Below, in pieces: positions 33,345-44,930 of a DNA stretch of 64,000 bases. Made by a program: the position numbers and the translations under genes. Each line of letters opens with the position of its first letter. Position 1 is the stretch's first letter. Where the stretch lies: NCBI GenBank assembly GCA_963383645.1, contig OY726569.1, positions 81,388,627-81,452,626 of the forward strand, written 5' to 3'. The DNA comes from Muscardinus avellanarius. Taxonomy: Eukaryota > Chordata > Mammalia > Rodentia > Gliridae. The notes under the pieces were generated by a model that worked only from the letters and a program-made list of their open reading frames with translations, did no database searches and was not told the DNA's origin.

Positions 33345-34352
33345 CCGTCCTGGTGGTGCTAAGTGTGCTCTCACCCTCCTCTGAGCGTGAGCACTCCCAG
33401 GCGCCTCTCTCAGGGTCACGATCAGCGTTGTCTCATAATGTGCAGAGCACAGTGCTGGGCACATCAGGAAATAAGTGCCATGAAGCGAGCAGGTGGGCAC
33501 AAAATAAGGGCGTTCAGTCAGTCAGCAATCACCGAGCCCCTCCTAGGTGCCCGCCTCAACACCGAGGAAATAATAGCGAAAAGGGCAGGTGCGGTACCTG
33601 CCCTGGGCAGTGTAAGTAGCCACCGCTCCCTTCATCCAGCTCACAGCACATCTGGCCGCCCAGAGCATGTGTTTAGGGAATCCAGACCCTTGCCAGGCTG
33701 GCCGGAGCTGCAGGTTCTCTGACAGCTCAGACAGAACCCGCACTTTGCGGTCATAACCCCACCAGTCCAGGAGGCATCAGAGGCCACGTCCACTGACAGG
33801 CTCAGGGGCACTCCCTGCAGCGTTCATGGCTTCCTGGCTGCTCCCGGAGCTGGCAGTCCAAGATCTCTGGCTGTCACAGGGCTCAGAGGGCAGGGGCCTG
33901 GCTGGTCCTCAGGGGCAGTCAGCTCTGACTGGGGCCTCAGAGCAGCAGATGGGCTCTTCTCGTGATTTCTTTCTACACCCGCTCTGACATGAGGAGGAGG
34001 GAGAGGGAGATTCCCAGGTAAGGCAGTCCATCCCTGGTCTCCGTGGATACACTGACCCGGCACTGGTACTATAGTTTTGTTTTGTTTTTTTATCACTACA
34101 CAGCGTGGCACTGATAAACTGGACACTGGCAAAGGCTGGGCGGGACCCCGGATTAGCTGCTGTATGCTCAAGGGAGCTGGGGCCTGGGGCTGTGTGTCAG
34201 GGAATCTAGGCCATGGTTATTTACCAACCAGGGCAGAAGTACACTCGCTTTAAACCTTTGCACAGCTAGGGTGACTGTATTGGCGTCCTGCAGCCCTGTT
34301 ACCAACCACAGCGCCCATGCAATAGTATTGAGTCAAATTCAAAGCTGCACGT

Positions 34353-34358
34353 TTTATT
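34353..34358 (-). terminator. ZDHHC22: candidate ZDHHC22 poly(A) signal
   Basis: TTTATT on the plus strand reads AATAAA on the minus strand. The first hexamer of this kind that I saw after the stop codon. Confidence 0.4.
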
Positions 34359-35737
34359 GGTGTTCTTCACTGACAATACAGGACCATGTGCACACACACT
34401 ACTCAGGTCCCAAGCCTGGCGGCCTCCCCACAGTCACCTTCCAGCGTTTACGGTGCTGACCCGCTGGGGGTCTCCCTTCCCCCCACCCCTGAATGCCAGG
34501 CCTCGCACTGTTGAGCCTTCAGGAGTCTGGACCTGGTGGGCTGCCTCCCAAGCTTGCAAAGACTGCCAAGGCCTGCCTGGTTCAGGCCTCTTCCCTCCCT
34601 CACCACTCCCACTGCTCAAGAAGGCTTGGGAGTGAGGGTGCTCCCCAAGACTCCTCCATCAAGGAAGAGTGGGCTCCTCTCCAGACCTCCCTGCCACATC
34701 CTCTCCCTCCAAGTAGGCTGCCATGCTGACCACCACGACAGCAGAGTGACCACTTGTCAAAGGGCAGGAGTCCGTGTGCAGGGGGCAGTGGCCAGGCGTC
34801 TCCGTGGCAGGGATCACCACTGTATCACCCATGCCGCGATGTGGCACATCATTGGTACTTGATAAATACAGGTAGGGCGAATGGATGGGCGACTGAAAGA
34901 ATGGACAGAAGTGTGTGCAGCCAGGCCAGTTACACACTGGCCCTCTAGAGGGCGCAGAGGCAGGACCTGGTGAAGTCCGCCCATGCCCAGCTCTGGAGTC
35001 CAGACTGCTGTCCAGAAAGAGGGAAGGCTGTGGTCACCCACTGGGCAGGGCAGGGCCTGACCTTCAGCCCTGCTGCTCCCCTGATGGCCTTGGGACCCAG
35101 TCAGGAGGAGGGGCTTGTATTGTTCCCTCTCCCTAATCTGCTCCAGGGGTCTAATCCTCTAGGTCCATAACATATAGCACTGCCCACCCAGAGCTAGTCA
35201 GATGCAGAGATGGCCTGCATCACACCCTCATATTCTGGTCATTCCCCAAACCCAGCCTTCATTCCCCAGTCTCCTCCCTCAAGGTTGAGCAAGACCTTCA
35301 GCCCTCCCCATGACCCTGACACTCTTCCTCCCCTGTCTTGGAATGTCAGCCCCCTTGACCTCTGTGAACATCTGGGTGGTCCTCTCCTAAGTGGCTGGGT
35401 GCAGCCAGAGACTCTCTCCTGGGTGGTTGGGTTGGGTCCTAAAAGTAGCTCACAAGCATCCCTGCAGATCTGGCCTCTGGGCCCAGCAGTCAGGAGCTGG
35501 AATCTTGGAAGTGGGAAGAAATCTCTTGTGCAAAAATCCCTCGTACAGCATGCCCGGCAGATAACTGCCTAGACCCTGCTGGAATCCCTCCAGTGTTGGG
35601 GCACTCACCATGTCCCCAGGTAGCCATTCCAACAGTGAGCGGTTTTGGCTGCTAGAATGTCCTTTATACAAGGCATAAATGAATCCAACACTCCTCCCCC
35701 CCCCCCCTGTGCATTAGCCCTCTGTTTATAACAAACA

Positions 35738-35850
<113 letters not shown>

Positions 35851-36646
35851 GTAAAACCTCATTTGGTAACATATTTTGGTAACTCCCCTTTCCCTCTCCC
35901 TCTTCCTTCCCTTCCCAACATCTGGCAAATCCTGGAGGCTGGAGACCAAAGGGAAAGGCTGGGAGAGTTCCAGGTCCAGGAGGTACCCAGCCAGGTCCTG
36001 GGCCGGGCCGAGCTGGCCAGCTGAGGCAGGTGGACAGAGAACAGCTCGTGGAAACACGAGGCTATTGGTGTCTGTCTCTAGAGGAGGGGCCTTGAGCCCT
36101 GAAGCTCTCCCTTTGCTCTCCTTCCCCTCGATGCCCACACTCCCACGGAGGACGCGGACACATGCCCGCCCTTCCCAACTCCGCTAGCGGCTGGCAGAGC
36201 TGACTTGGCTGCCTCTCACACGTGGTAATTTTAAGCAATTGCTGGCCTGCAGGTCCTGGGGAGCCTCCTACCAGAGCAAGAATCCACTCCCACTCCCCCG
36301 CACGTTCAGACAGCGGTGAAGACTGAAGATGCTGTGGAGAGAGGATGGGCGAGGCCGAGGGGGGAAGAAGGAAGAGGAATGGAGAGAGGCATCCTAACAG
36401 TTAGCCTCCACCCGCTGGCCCGCTGGCCGGTGAGCAGCCCGGCAGTGCCGGGGGGGGGGGGGGTTATTTTTCCTCCTTGTCGTGATCCACCACTAACGCT
36501 GTTCTCTAGGGATTGAAGATCGGGGTGGGTGCAGGACCTTACCAGCCCAAGGTCGTAGCGGGTGGTGAGTGAAGAGAAAGGTGCCGTGGTCTTGTATGTT
36601 CAGGAGGAATCGAGACACGGAGAGCAACGGTGGAGGTGCCTGGCTG

Positions 36647-36912
36647 CTACTTGTCCTGCTGCTTAGAGCTCTCGCTTCCTACATTGAGCGTGGGTACCAG
36701 CAGGCCCAGCAGCCACCTCTTCCCAAAGACCTCCTGTAAGTTCTTGCGCCAGGGTCCGGCCCTCACCGCAACCCCCTTTCGGGCCTGGTGGCGGGTCTGC
36801 CCCCGGAGGATCAACAGCAGCTGGTGGCAGCAGAAGCCGGCGCAGGCCAGGCCGACGGCAAACCAGAGGTAGAGCATCAGGATGACGAACATCTCAGAAC
36901 CGAGGACGGCTC
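36647..36912 (-). CDS. ZDHHC22: ZDHHC22 last coding exon (residues 176-263)
   Basis: After a CCCCACAG acceptor this exon completes Gly176 and encodes AVLGSEMFVILMLYLWFA..., the fourth membrane segment (about 183-204, with Cys199, Cys203 and Cys204). A cytosolic tail follows with GQTRHQ (213-218) at the place of the family's TTxE motif, a KNLQEVFG segment (232-239) matching the PaCCT motif with its Asn233, and the end VGSESSKQQDK. The stop is at 36647-36649. Joined to the upstream exon it gives 263 aa, the length known for the human protein. Confidence 0.95.
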
Positions 36913-37261
36913 CTGTGGGGGAGGGGAGACGCCAGAGCCACTTTACACCCAGGCCACGTACAGCAGGGCGAGCGGGCAGGCAAGCGGCGGCAGGCGCGCT
37001 CCTCTGGGAGGGAGGGACAGGGGTGAGCTACGTTCGTTCTATAGCTATCGCACACAGCAGCGAGGGAGAGGCAAGATGAACGAGTCGCCCCAACTTTTCC
37101 TTAGCGCTGCTGGCTCCTGAGGCGAGAGGGGAGAACTGGGGACCTGGGGGGAGAAGGGAAGGAGGCCTGATGAGCTCAGCAAGGAGAGCCCTCGGCTTCT
37201 CTGGGTACAGCCTGGATGCGGTTTGCCTTTCTGCATAGGCAGAAATGCCCTCGTGGGCCTT

Positions 37262-37269
37262 TCTTTCTT

Positions 37270-37313
<44 letters not shown>

Positions 37314-37340
37314 TCTCCCTCTCTCCCTCTCTCCCTCTTT
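37262..37340. repeat. (CT)n microsatellite
   Basis: A CT-rich tract beginning TTTCTTTC and degenerating to (CTCCCT)n. Confidence 0.95.
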
Positions 37341-37729
37341 CTCGCCTTAAACCAGGGAGAAGGGGGTTTTTCTCAGGAGGAGACGGGGATAAGCTGAGGA
37401 CCCTGCAGAGGAGCCGATGCCTGGGGAGCTGTCTAGACTGCAGCGCCTCTCCCTCCAGGGCCGGGAGCACTGTCTGGGAGGGCTTCGGCAAGTGGCAGCA
37501 TGATGGAGAACTGGACCTAGCTATCGGGTCAGGAGCTCGGCCTCAAGGGCGGCGCAGAGCTCAGACCTGGAGAGCAATTCAGTCCTCACTGGTGACACAA
37601 GAACCTCAGCTAGAGCTGTCCGATCAGCCAGCGTTTGCTAAGGCTGGTGAGGCCCCCATGCTCACCAGTTCAGCCTCTGCAGTGGGGCGCCGCCTCCCCT
37701 AAACCAAGTGCTTTCTATGACTTGTTCTC

Positions 37730-38121
37730 TGAACTACACCCCAGCCCAATTTTATCTTTTTTTTTTAATTTTGAAACAAAGCCTCACTAAGCTTTGGAGG
37801 CTGGCCAGGAGCCCTCCATCTTCCTGTCTCAGCCTCCCAAGTACTGGGATTGCAAGCATGGGCCACCACGCCTGGCCATTACTGTATTTATTTATTTATT
37901 TACTTACTTACTTACTTATTTTGTGGTACTGGGGATGGAACCCAGGGACATTCAACCTCTGAGCCCCACTCCCAGCCCTATTTTTTACTCTTTATTTTGA
38001 AACAGGGTCTCACTGAGTTGCAAATGGCCTCACTAAGTAGCTGAAGCTGTTCTTGAACCAGGATCCTCCTGTCTCAGCCTCCCAAATGCTGGGATTACAG
38101 GTGTGCACCACCACATCTGGT
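37730..38121 (-). mobile_element. two B1-dID segments
   Basis: A truncated copy (37730-37880) is followed by (TTTA)n/(CTTA)n and a complete minus-strand copy (37918-38121). Confidence 0.85.
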
Positions 38122-38194
38122 TCTATTGCTGGTTTTAAACATTTACTTAGTAAGAGACCCTACCCACTTGTTCAGTTTGGGGGATCAGTCCACG

Positions 38195-38330
38195 CTTGGT
38201 TAGAGTCTTCTGTCTGTATGGACCTGTCCAAGTCTCTCAGCCTCTCTGAGTTGTAGTTTGCTCATCTGCAAAACGGGCACAATAACAATTTCATAGGTGC
38301 GAGATTCAAGGAAAGGATGTGCCAAATGGA
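38195..38330 (+). repeat. MIR fragment
   Basis: GACCTGTCCAAGTCTCTCAG, CCTCTCTGAGTTGTAGTTTG and CTCATCTGCAAAACGGGCAC follow the MIR consensus order. Confidence 0.7.
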
Positions 38331-39569
38331 AGGCAACCTGGTTTGCGCTTCATGCAGCGTCCCTGCTGGTTACCACGCAGAGGAGGAAATCAGACAAAAA
38401 AGGGTTCAAGTTTAAATTCCTACAACCACTGAGCTTTCTCCATTTTCTAGAACTCCAAGTCTTGATAGGAAAGAGAGCTGTAGGGAAGATACTTTTCTTG
38501 ATCTACCTGCCTGGCAGGGCAGCGGGTCCAGGACAGAACTCAAAAGCCCCCCTTGGCCCTTTGCTCCCCGTAAGGCAACGCCACCTCCACCTTCTCCTCC
38601 AGTGAGGTTTGGGGTGACCGTGCCAGGGAGTGGTCTATGCTGCCTCCGCAAATCCATCACCTTCCTCCCTTCCTCCAGCCCACATCTTCCACGGACTCCC
38701 CAGGCTCCAGTCCTCAGACCCCTGAGAACGGGGCTTTAACCACTTGTCCAGTATGGGTCGTATGGACTCAGTAGCCAGGAAGGGTGGGGACCTGGTTCTG
38801 GTCTGTTCATCAGCAGCCTCCTCTTCCCTTCTTTCTGACAACTTTGACAACAGGTTTTTCTTTACAAAGTTGAAGACAAATAGGTGCAGCTGCCCAGGGG
38901 ATAAACCTTCACTACAGCTGGCTTTTAGAGCGGGCCCTCAGCTAACATGGGGACCTCCAGGGGCCGAGGCTCACATGGGCTGTGCCCTCTCCTGACCCAC
39001 TTCTTCCTTGTCAGCCCAGATTAGTGTGGCAGCCACGTGCAGGGCGGAGGATGCTGGGGCCGCGGTGCCCTTTGGGCTGGAGAACTGCTGATGGGCAGAG
39101 ACGGCCCTCCAGCTGGGATGTAAGAGCTTCAGAGCCGCCAAGCTCGGCAGCCTCGCAACTGAGCCCCAGGAACAAGCCTGGTGGATGGAAGCTGTTTCCC
39201 ACAGGCCTTTTTCTGACATTAAATCAAGGGTTGAGGAAAAGACCTTGCGGCCTTTCCCTGGCCCCATACGGCAGCCACAAAAGGCTATTCAGGGGACCTA
39301 CTTTCTCTTGAAGTGTTTAAAGTTACCTAGCCTGGCTGCTTCAGCTCCTCTTAACTATTTAATAATAGTTTTGCTTCTTTCAGAAAACCATAGAATTTTC
39401 CTAAAAGCTTATATCATCTGATCTCTCCTGCCCCTGCCTCCCACCAACCATCTATAACTCCTTTGACAGATCATCACCCGCATCTTCTTGAACATATCCA
39501 GAGACAAGAAGATCCCTGCCTCCCAAAGCGCCTCATTCATCAAGAAACAGCATCAGAGAGGCGGCCCCA

Positions 39570-39690
39570 GAGAGGCAGTGTGGAGTAGCAGGAAGAGTGT
39601 GGGCTTTGTAGGCAAAAGCCTCCGGTCCAAAGCTGTGCAGTTCTGAAGCAACTTAACTAGCTGAGTCTTTGGTTACCGAGCCTTAAAAAA
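39570..39690 (+). repeat. MIR fragment
   Basis: Starts AGAGTGTGGGCTTTGTAGGC and keeps GAAGCAACTTAACTAGCTGAG. Diverged 5' half of MIR. Confidence 0.55.
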
Positions 39691-39697
39691 AGGCTCT

Positions 39698-40222
39698 GGG
39701 AGCCAGGCCTGGTGGTCCATGCCTAGAATCCTAGCAAGGCAGAAGGCTGAGGCAGGAAGATCTCAAGTTCAGGGCCAGTCTAGAAAACGCTGAGACCCTG
39801 TCTCAAAATAAAATTTAAAAGGGCTGGAAGCTGGGCGTGGTGGCGCACGCTTGTAATCCCAGCATTCGGGAGGCTGAGACTGGAGGATCACGGTTCGTGG
39901 ACAGCCTCAGCTACTTAGTGAGGCCCTCTGCAACACAGTGAGACCCGGTTTCAAAATAAAGAATAAAGCCGGACGTGGTGGCTCACACTTGTAATCCCCG
40001 TGCTTGGGAGGCAGAGACAGGAGGATCGCACAGGTTCGAAGCCAGCCGCGCTGGCTTAAGAGACCCTGTTTCCAAAAATAAAATAGGTCTGGGAGTGTAG
40101 CCCTGAGGTAGAAGGGCTTCCACGAACCCCAGTACCACCAAAAAAAAAAAAAAAAAAAAATAGGGCAGGGGGTGTAGCTCAGAGGTCGAATGCCCCTAGG
40201 TTTCATCTCCAAACCCGCAAAA
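39698..40222 (+). mobile_element. SINE cluster with linker-nested copy
   Basis: 39698-39820 is an old left-arm copy. 39829-40222 is a B1-dID interrupted after AAAATAAAGAATAAA by a 'GGCTTAAGAGACC / GGGCTTCCACGAACCCC' subtype copy (about 39968-40162). The outer right arm resumes at 40163. Confidence 0.88.
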
Positions 40223-40232
40223 AATAAATAAA

Positions 40233-40269
<37 letters not shown>

Positions 40270-40350
40270 AGGACTGGAGATATAGCACTAGAGGCACAGC
40301 GCTTGCCTAGCATGTGGAAGCCCCTTGGGTTCGGTCTCCAATACTGGAAC
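40219..40350 (+). mobile_element. (AAAT)n and ID SINE
   Basis: (AAAT)n at 40224-40269 is followed by a plus-strand ID element (40271-40346) with the GCGCTTGCCTAGCATGTGG core and a GGGTTCGGTCTCC box. Confidence 0.85.
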
Positions 40351-42663
40351 AAATATGACAATATCTGCCTCACAGACTTACCATGAGACTTAGATGAAGT
40401 GAGACCTGCCTCATAGGTGACACATAACAGGTGCTCAGCAGACGTTAGTCCTCCTTCCCTCCCACTGAACTCTCTAGTGCCCTCCCAACTGGCACACTCA
40501 TACAAATACAGGTTAGTGGCGGCATCTCCATTTTCTAGATGAGAATGAGGTTCAAGGAGTTGGCACAAAGCCCCAAGAAGGGACGGCTTCTGAGAAGCCA
40601 GCCCCTCCCTCTTTGACATTGGCTGAGGGCCCAGATCAGCAGTCGCCCAACCCCTCCCACCTTTAGCTCTCAGAGCCCCATTCATAGCCATCCTGTGCTT
40701 GGCTGGGTCTGACTCGGGGTTGGGACCACAGCTGGGGACGCTCAGTTGCCTTCCTTTGCCCTGTCCTCCTGAGAGGATGGGAGAGTGTGCTCTTGACCAT
40801 TTGGACTGGGAGTTGGGGGCGGAGGGATAAGAAGGGGCAAGCTGAGCGGTAGAGTGGGAGGGGGCAGAGCTGGGGGACAGCCATATGGTCAGCAAAGAAG
40901 GAAGGTGAGATGAAAGAGCTGGAGATGGGAAGTCTGGGCCACCTCTTCCCAGTGGGAATGGAGAGGAGGCGAAAGACAGCAGGACTCATCCTTGTGCTGG
41001 AACAGGCGGGAGTCTGGCCCCCACGCAAGGTGGGCACTGCCTGATCCTGGCCTCCCATCAGATGAAAGCAAAAGCCCTTCTTCCTTTCTCTCCCATCTCC
41101 CAAACTTGGCACATATGGTCAGACCTCAAGCCCAGATTTATCTCAAATCAAACCATTTCAAGATTCTCCTTCTGGAACCACCCATTTTTATGGCTGGTGA
41201 AACTACTTGGAAAGGGATGTGTAATCAGGTTCTCTGGCTCTCCCCGTCTCTCCACCTGCCTGTGCTCACACTCCACCCCCGCCCGCCCACCTACCCTCCC
41301 CCATCCTGGTTATTTTGGGTCTGGCAGCCTCCTAAGCCAGCTGAGATCCAGAAGGCCCAAGAGCTCCCAGTTTGCGGCCCAGCTCAGCCACCGATGGCTG
41401 GGCCCTCTCTGGACCTCTGCGTTCTCATTGCCAAATGGCACCATAGTTCTGTGTTTGGGAAGAACTGGGCTACAGCCATGACAAAGGCTAAAATGGTGTC
41501 TTTCCCAAGAATGGAACAGAATTTTAGGAATGCCCAGCCCAGGTCAGTCCAGGTGCATCAAGACAATCTTGGGCTCTCCGTGGAAATAGCTGTGCCTCAT
41601 CTTTCTTTGTCCCTCAAAGGTGAGTGCGTTTTGAAACTTCGTCCCTGTGCTGCTGAGGACAGACCTGGTATACGGACCTGTGGGCGGGCCAGAGACTTCT
41701 ACCCTGTAGGAGTGAGATGCCAGGAAGACCATTCAGTCCCATCTAAGCCTTAATTTCTTCATCTGTGAAATGGAGTTAATAATGCTACGTACACATGCAC
41801 ATCCACACACACACATACGTGTGTGTGCTCACTAACAATTGCGGAAATCAAATTGGTCAGACTCACGGGCCAAGATGGAAGAAGAGTGGAAGAAAATGGA
41901 GGAGCAAATAAGGCCGGGTGAAGTAAGAACTGCCAGCAGGAGCCACGTCTCCCAGGCCAGGTCTTGGGGAGTGTTATTTGAGGCAGACCATTCAAAGTAC
42001 AGTCCTCGCCAGGGTGCCTAGGTGGGCACCTATGTGATGGCTGGTCCTGCAGGTCACAACAGCCCCCAGGGTCCGATGTATCACCAAACCCAAGCTCCAC
42101 ATTGTGGGTATGGAGCCATTAGACATGGCTGCATCTCCAAGCACAGTGGTCCCTGCTCTAAGCTACCCACAGGCTGCAGAACGGCCTGTGGGGCCAAACC
42201 TAGTGGACAGGAGCATGGGATCTAGCTGAGGCTGGCCTGGTGTCTTCTGCACTCTTACTGTGGTTGGCTCGCAAGCCTGCTGGAGGGCAAAGTCACCATG
42301 TGAGTAGGACTGGGGTCCAGGCTAAGGGAGGTCGTGGCATGGGCTGCAAAGGTGCCTGGCTCAGAGCAGGTGTATCGCCTGGACGCCATGATTCTATGCA
42401 TGAGTGGACAGTATGATAGATAGGAAGGTGTTGGGGGTTGTCAGATAAAATACAGCATGCCCAGTTAACTTGAGTTTCAGGTAGACCCCAGTTACATCTT
42501 CATAGTTATATCTTATGCAATACTGGGACATAGTTGTACTAAAAAACGGGCTGCCTCACATTTTAATTTAGCTAGACATCCTGGGCTCTTATTTGCCTAA
42601 TATGGGACTCCCTGGGGTTGGAAGAGAAGTCTTCCTTGCGGAACCTGCCCGAGGCCTACTCAC

Positions 42664-43189
42664 CCGAGAAGAACTGGCTGATGGAGGTGGGCAGAAGCGT
42701 GAGGAAGGCTAGGGGGTGCGCGAAGGAGATGGAGAGGACGGCGGAGATGTAGGCCACGCCGGCCACCATGGAGTAGAGGCAGGCGAGGGAGGTGTAGAGG
42801 CAGAACAGGACGAAGTTGCGCATGTTCCTGCTGCCGATGCAGTTGCCGGTGAAGAAACAGTGGTGGTCGTGCCTCAGTGTGACCCGGGCGCACACGCGGC
42901 AGAAGTGGGTGCTGGGCGGGGGGCAGAGAGCCCTCCTGGCCGAGGTCCCCTGGCCGGCGCCCAGGTCGTCCGGGGAGTTCTGGATGACCAGGACGTAATT
43001 GCCGAGGGCGTTGGCTGAGAGGAAGAGGAAGAGCGCCCCGTGGAGCAGGGCGGGCGGGAAGAGAGGAGCGGCCGCGGGGTCCTCGCGCATGCTGGGCAGG
43101 AAGAGGAAGAGCTGCAGCACGAAGGTCACCAGGGAGATGCACAGGAAATAGGCGGGGGCCACCACGTTGAGCAGCCGCAGGGCCAGCAT
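42664..43189 (-). CDS. ZDHHC22: ZDHHC22 main coding exon (residues 1-175), protein S-acyltransferase
   Basis: Encodes the first two-thirds of ZDHHC22, a four-pass DHHC palmitoyltransferase. The family forms a thioester on the DHHC cysteine and transfers the acyl chain to substrate cysteines. Human ZDHHC22 has been linked to BK-channel palmitoylation. It starts MLALRLLNVVAPAYFLC. Membrane segments lie at about 9-31 and 46-69. The cysteine-rich domain spans about 89-122 with C97, C100, D108-H-H-C111 and C117, and a third membrane segment lies at about 126-156. The domain is divergent: the usual third zinc cysteine is Val103, and DHHC is followed by FF instead of PW. The exon ends with the first base of codon 176 at CGG/GTGAGT. 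High GC; no frameshift. Confidence 0.96.
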
Positions 43190-43203
43190 CCTCGATTACA
43201 TTC
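43190..43203 (-). other. ZDHHC22: ZDHHC22 5'UTR part with start-stop element
   Basis: The likely acceptor GCTCCTAG ends at 43204. The 14 bases between it and the main ATG contain ATGTAA (43201-43196), an initiation codon followed at once by a stop, six bases before the CIS-located main ATG. The main ATG has A at -3. Confidence 0.65.
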
Positions 43204-44930
43204 CTAGGAGCGCAGGAGAGAGACTGACTGCGGTGGCCAGGGGGCGCCCTGGTGCGCTCTGCGCGGCCGTCGGAAGGGCGGTCGGCACGTCGGCGCCCCC
43301 AACCCCTGCCCCTCGGGTCTTCCCTACCAGCTTCCCAAACCCGGGCCAAGCGGTCGAGAAGACTCCGAGACTAGGGCGGGCTCCCGGGGCAGGTCCTGCT
43401 CCCGGGGAGCCTGCGCCCTTGGATGGTGAGCGACCTTAGTGCTCTCGAGAGAAGGGTTATGTCTCTAGCCGGTGCCTCGTGGCAGTGAAATGAGCCTGGG
43501 GGGTCGGGATTTCTGGTCCAGGCCTCCCTAGGAGGAGAAAGCAAAGGGCTGGGGTCGGGGGCAGAGAGAATCACTGACCCTATTAGAAGTCACGCTTCAC
43601 TTCCCCTTATCCCCCCCATACACCTTCCCCAATCTCAGGGACCTCACTGGGGGGCTACCCAGGCTCTTTGGGGGTGTGTGTGCGTGTGGGCCCGTTGGGT
43701 GTGTGCATACGTGGGTGCACTTCCTTGTGTGTACTCTGTACTGTGATCTGCGCGCGCCTGGGTACCTGTATTGGTGTGCGTGTGTATTTGTGTGTACCCA
43801 CACAGTAGCTGCCTCCACCTGGCTTTTTATTTAAAAAAAAAATCAATTGAAACAATCGATACATTCACAAGCCCTTAGGCACTAATGGGTTGGGTTGGGG
43901 CGCTGCTGGAATACTCCCCCACCCCTCCTGCTCAGCCCATCTCTCCAAGCTGGCCGCCCTGGTTATTTGTTTGCAACAAGCGTTTTCCTTTGAGGCAACG
44001 AAATTACAATCCCCTCTTCGCACCCGCCTCTCGCCCTTCTGGCGGGAGAAACCCAAACAATCCCTATGGCGCCGAAACCCTTCCGAGGCCAACAAGCCCG
44101 CCTTGAGCACAGGAGTAAATGTTTGGCCAGCCTTTCCTGGGATCGACATCCCCTCCACCCCGAAGCACATCCCACCACATCCCCGCCCCCCACCCCCCCA
44201 CCGCAGCCCCTGCCCAACTTCAGAAGCCACTAGGACTCGGCGCGCGGAGAGAACTTTTCCGGGGGCTGAGGAATCGGACAGGCAGAGGCGCGAGAAAAGT
44301 TCTGGGAAGGCGGCTGCACCCGGGATGGACGGATGCCACAGGGCCTCGATCCAGGCTGTCCCGTCCGAACTGAGAGATGGTCACCTTGGAATCCTCTTTG
44401 CAGGTGATGCCCCTCCGTCCCCCCGGACCCGCGGCGGGGAGCGCAGGCCTCTCTCCGCAGCTGGGGTGCAGCGCAGGGCGCGCCCGAGCATGGTCCTGGG
44501 GTGCAGCAGCGCCCCCAGCCATGCGCCCCCGGAGGCTGCGGCGGGGCTGCCCACCCGGAGAGCCCTGGGTCCGGGGCTCGGGAGAAGCGAGTGTGTTCCC
44601 GGCGCCAGTCGCCAGGGGGGCGCGGGAGCAGCCTCCAGATGCGCCGCGGCGGCTCTGGAAGGCAAGGACCGGGGCTGGGGGAGCGAGGGGCGCTGGGCGG
44701 GCGGCCGCAGCCTGGGCCTGTGCAGGGGCTGGGATGCGGAGAGCGCCCCGGAGGTCCAGGAGGCGGGGAGCTGTCCGTTCAGCACTGGCGCCGGCCGCGG
44801 AGGGCGGCACAGCCGAGCCCTACAGAGGCGGGCGGCCGCCGGCTCCCTGGCCACTGCCTCCCAGACGCCGGGAAGCCGCCCCCCGCGCCACCGCCGCCAC
44901 CGCCGCAGAGGGGTGGGGAAGAGAACTCAC
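43204..44930 (-). other. ZDHHC22: ZDHHC22 first intron (inferred)
   Basis: Bounded in gene sense by GTGAGT at 44930-44925 and CTCCTAG at 43210-43204. GC-rich at both ends. 43.6-44.2 kb holds a degenerate GT-rich stretch (about 43670-43800) and unique sequence. Long open frames here reflect high GC only. Confidence 0.5.

Larger units (their letters stand above)
22886..34329. other. CIPC-ZDHHC22 intergenic interval
   Basis: No gene recognised. Contents are SINE clusters (23.18-23.65, 23.88-24.48, 26.05-26.31, 28.98-29.41, 30.55-31.07 and 33.07-33.34 kb), MIR/L2 relics (27.05, 27.93, 30.1-30.5 and 31.86 kb), a GT microsatellite at 28.96 kb and a CpG-rich patch at 28.14-28.57 kb. 24.5-26.0 kb and 31.1-33.0 kb are mostly unique sequence. 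Open frames there are short and have no recognisable domain. Confidence 0.6.
36913..42663 (-). other. ZDHHC22: ZDHHC22 coding intron
   Basis: 5.75 kb with canonical ends in gene sense: GTGAGT at 42663-42658 and CAG at 36915-36913. It contains a (CT)n tract at 37262-37340, SINEs at 37.73-38.12 and 39.70-40.22 kb, an ID element at 40.27 kb and MIR relics at 38.2 and 39.6 kb. Unique sequence fills 40.4-42.6 kb. No further exon was recognised. Confidence 0.75.

Noticed and set aside
36788..37120. Plus-strand frame over the ZDHHC22 last exon
   Set aside because: Antisense shadow. The minus strand encodes the recognised fourth membrane segment and PaCCT motif.
40271..40346. Possible tRNA gene
   Set aside because: It has tRNA-like box A/B text but is an ID SINE with an A-rich flank next to other SINEs and would not fold as a functional tRNA.
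42660..43349. 229-codon minus-strand frame overlapping the ZDHHC22 exon
   Set aside because: It is the GC-rich out-of-phase shadow of the DHHC coding frame and gives low-complexity Arg/Pro/Leu text.
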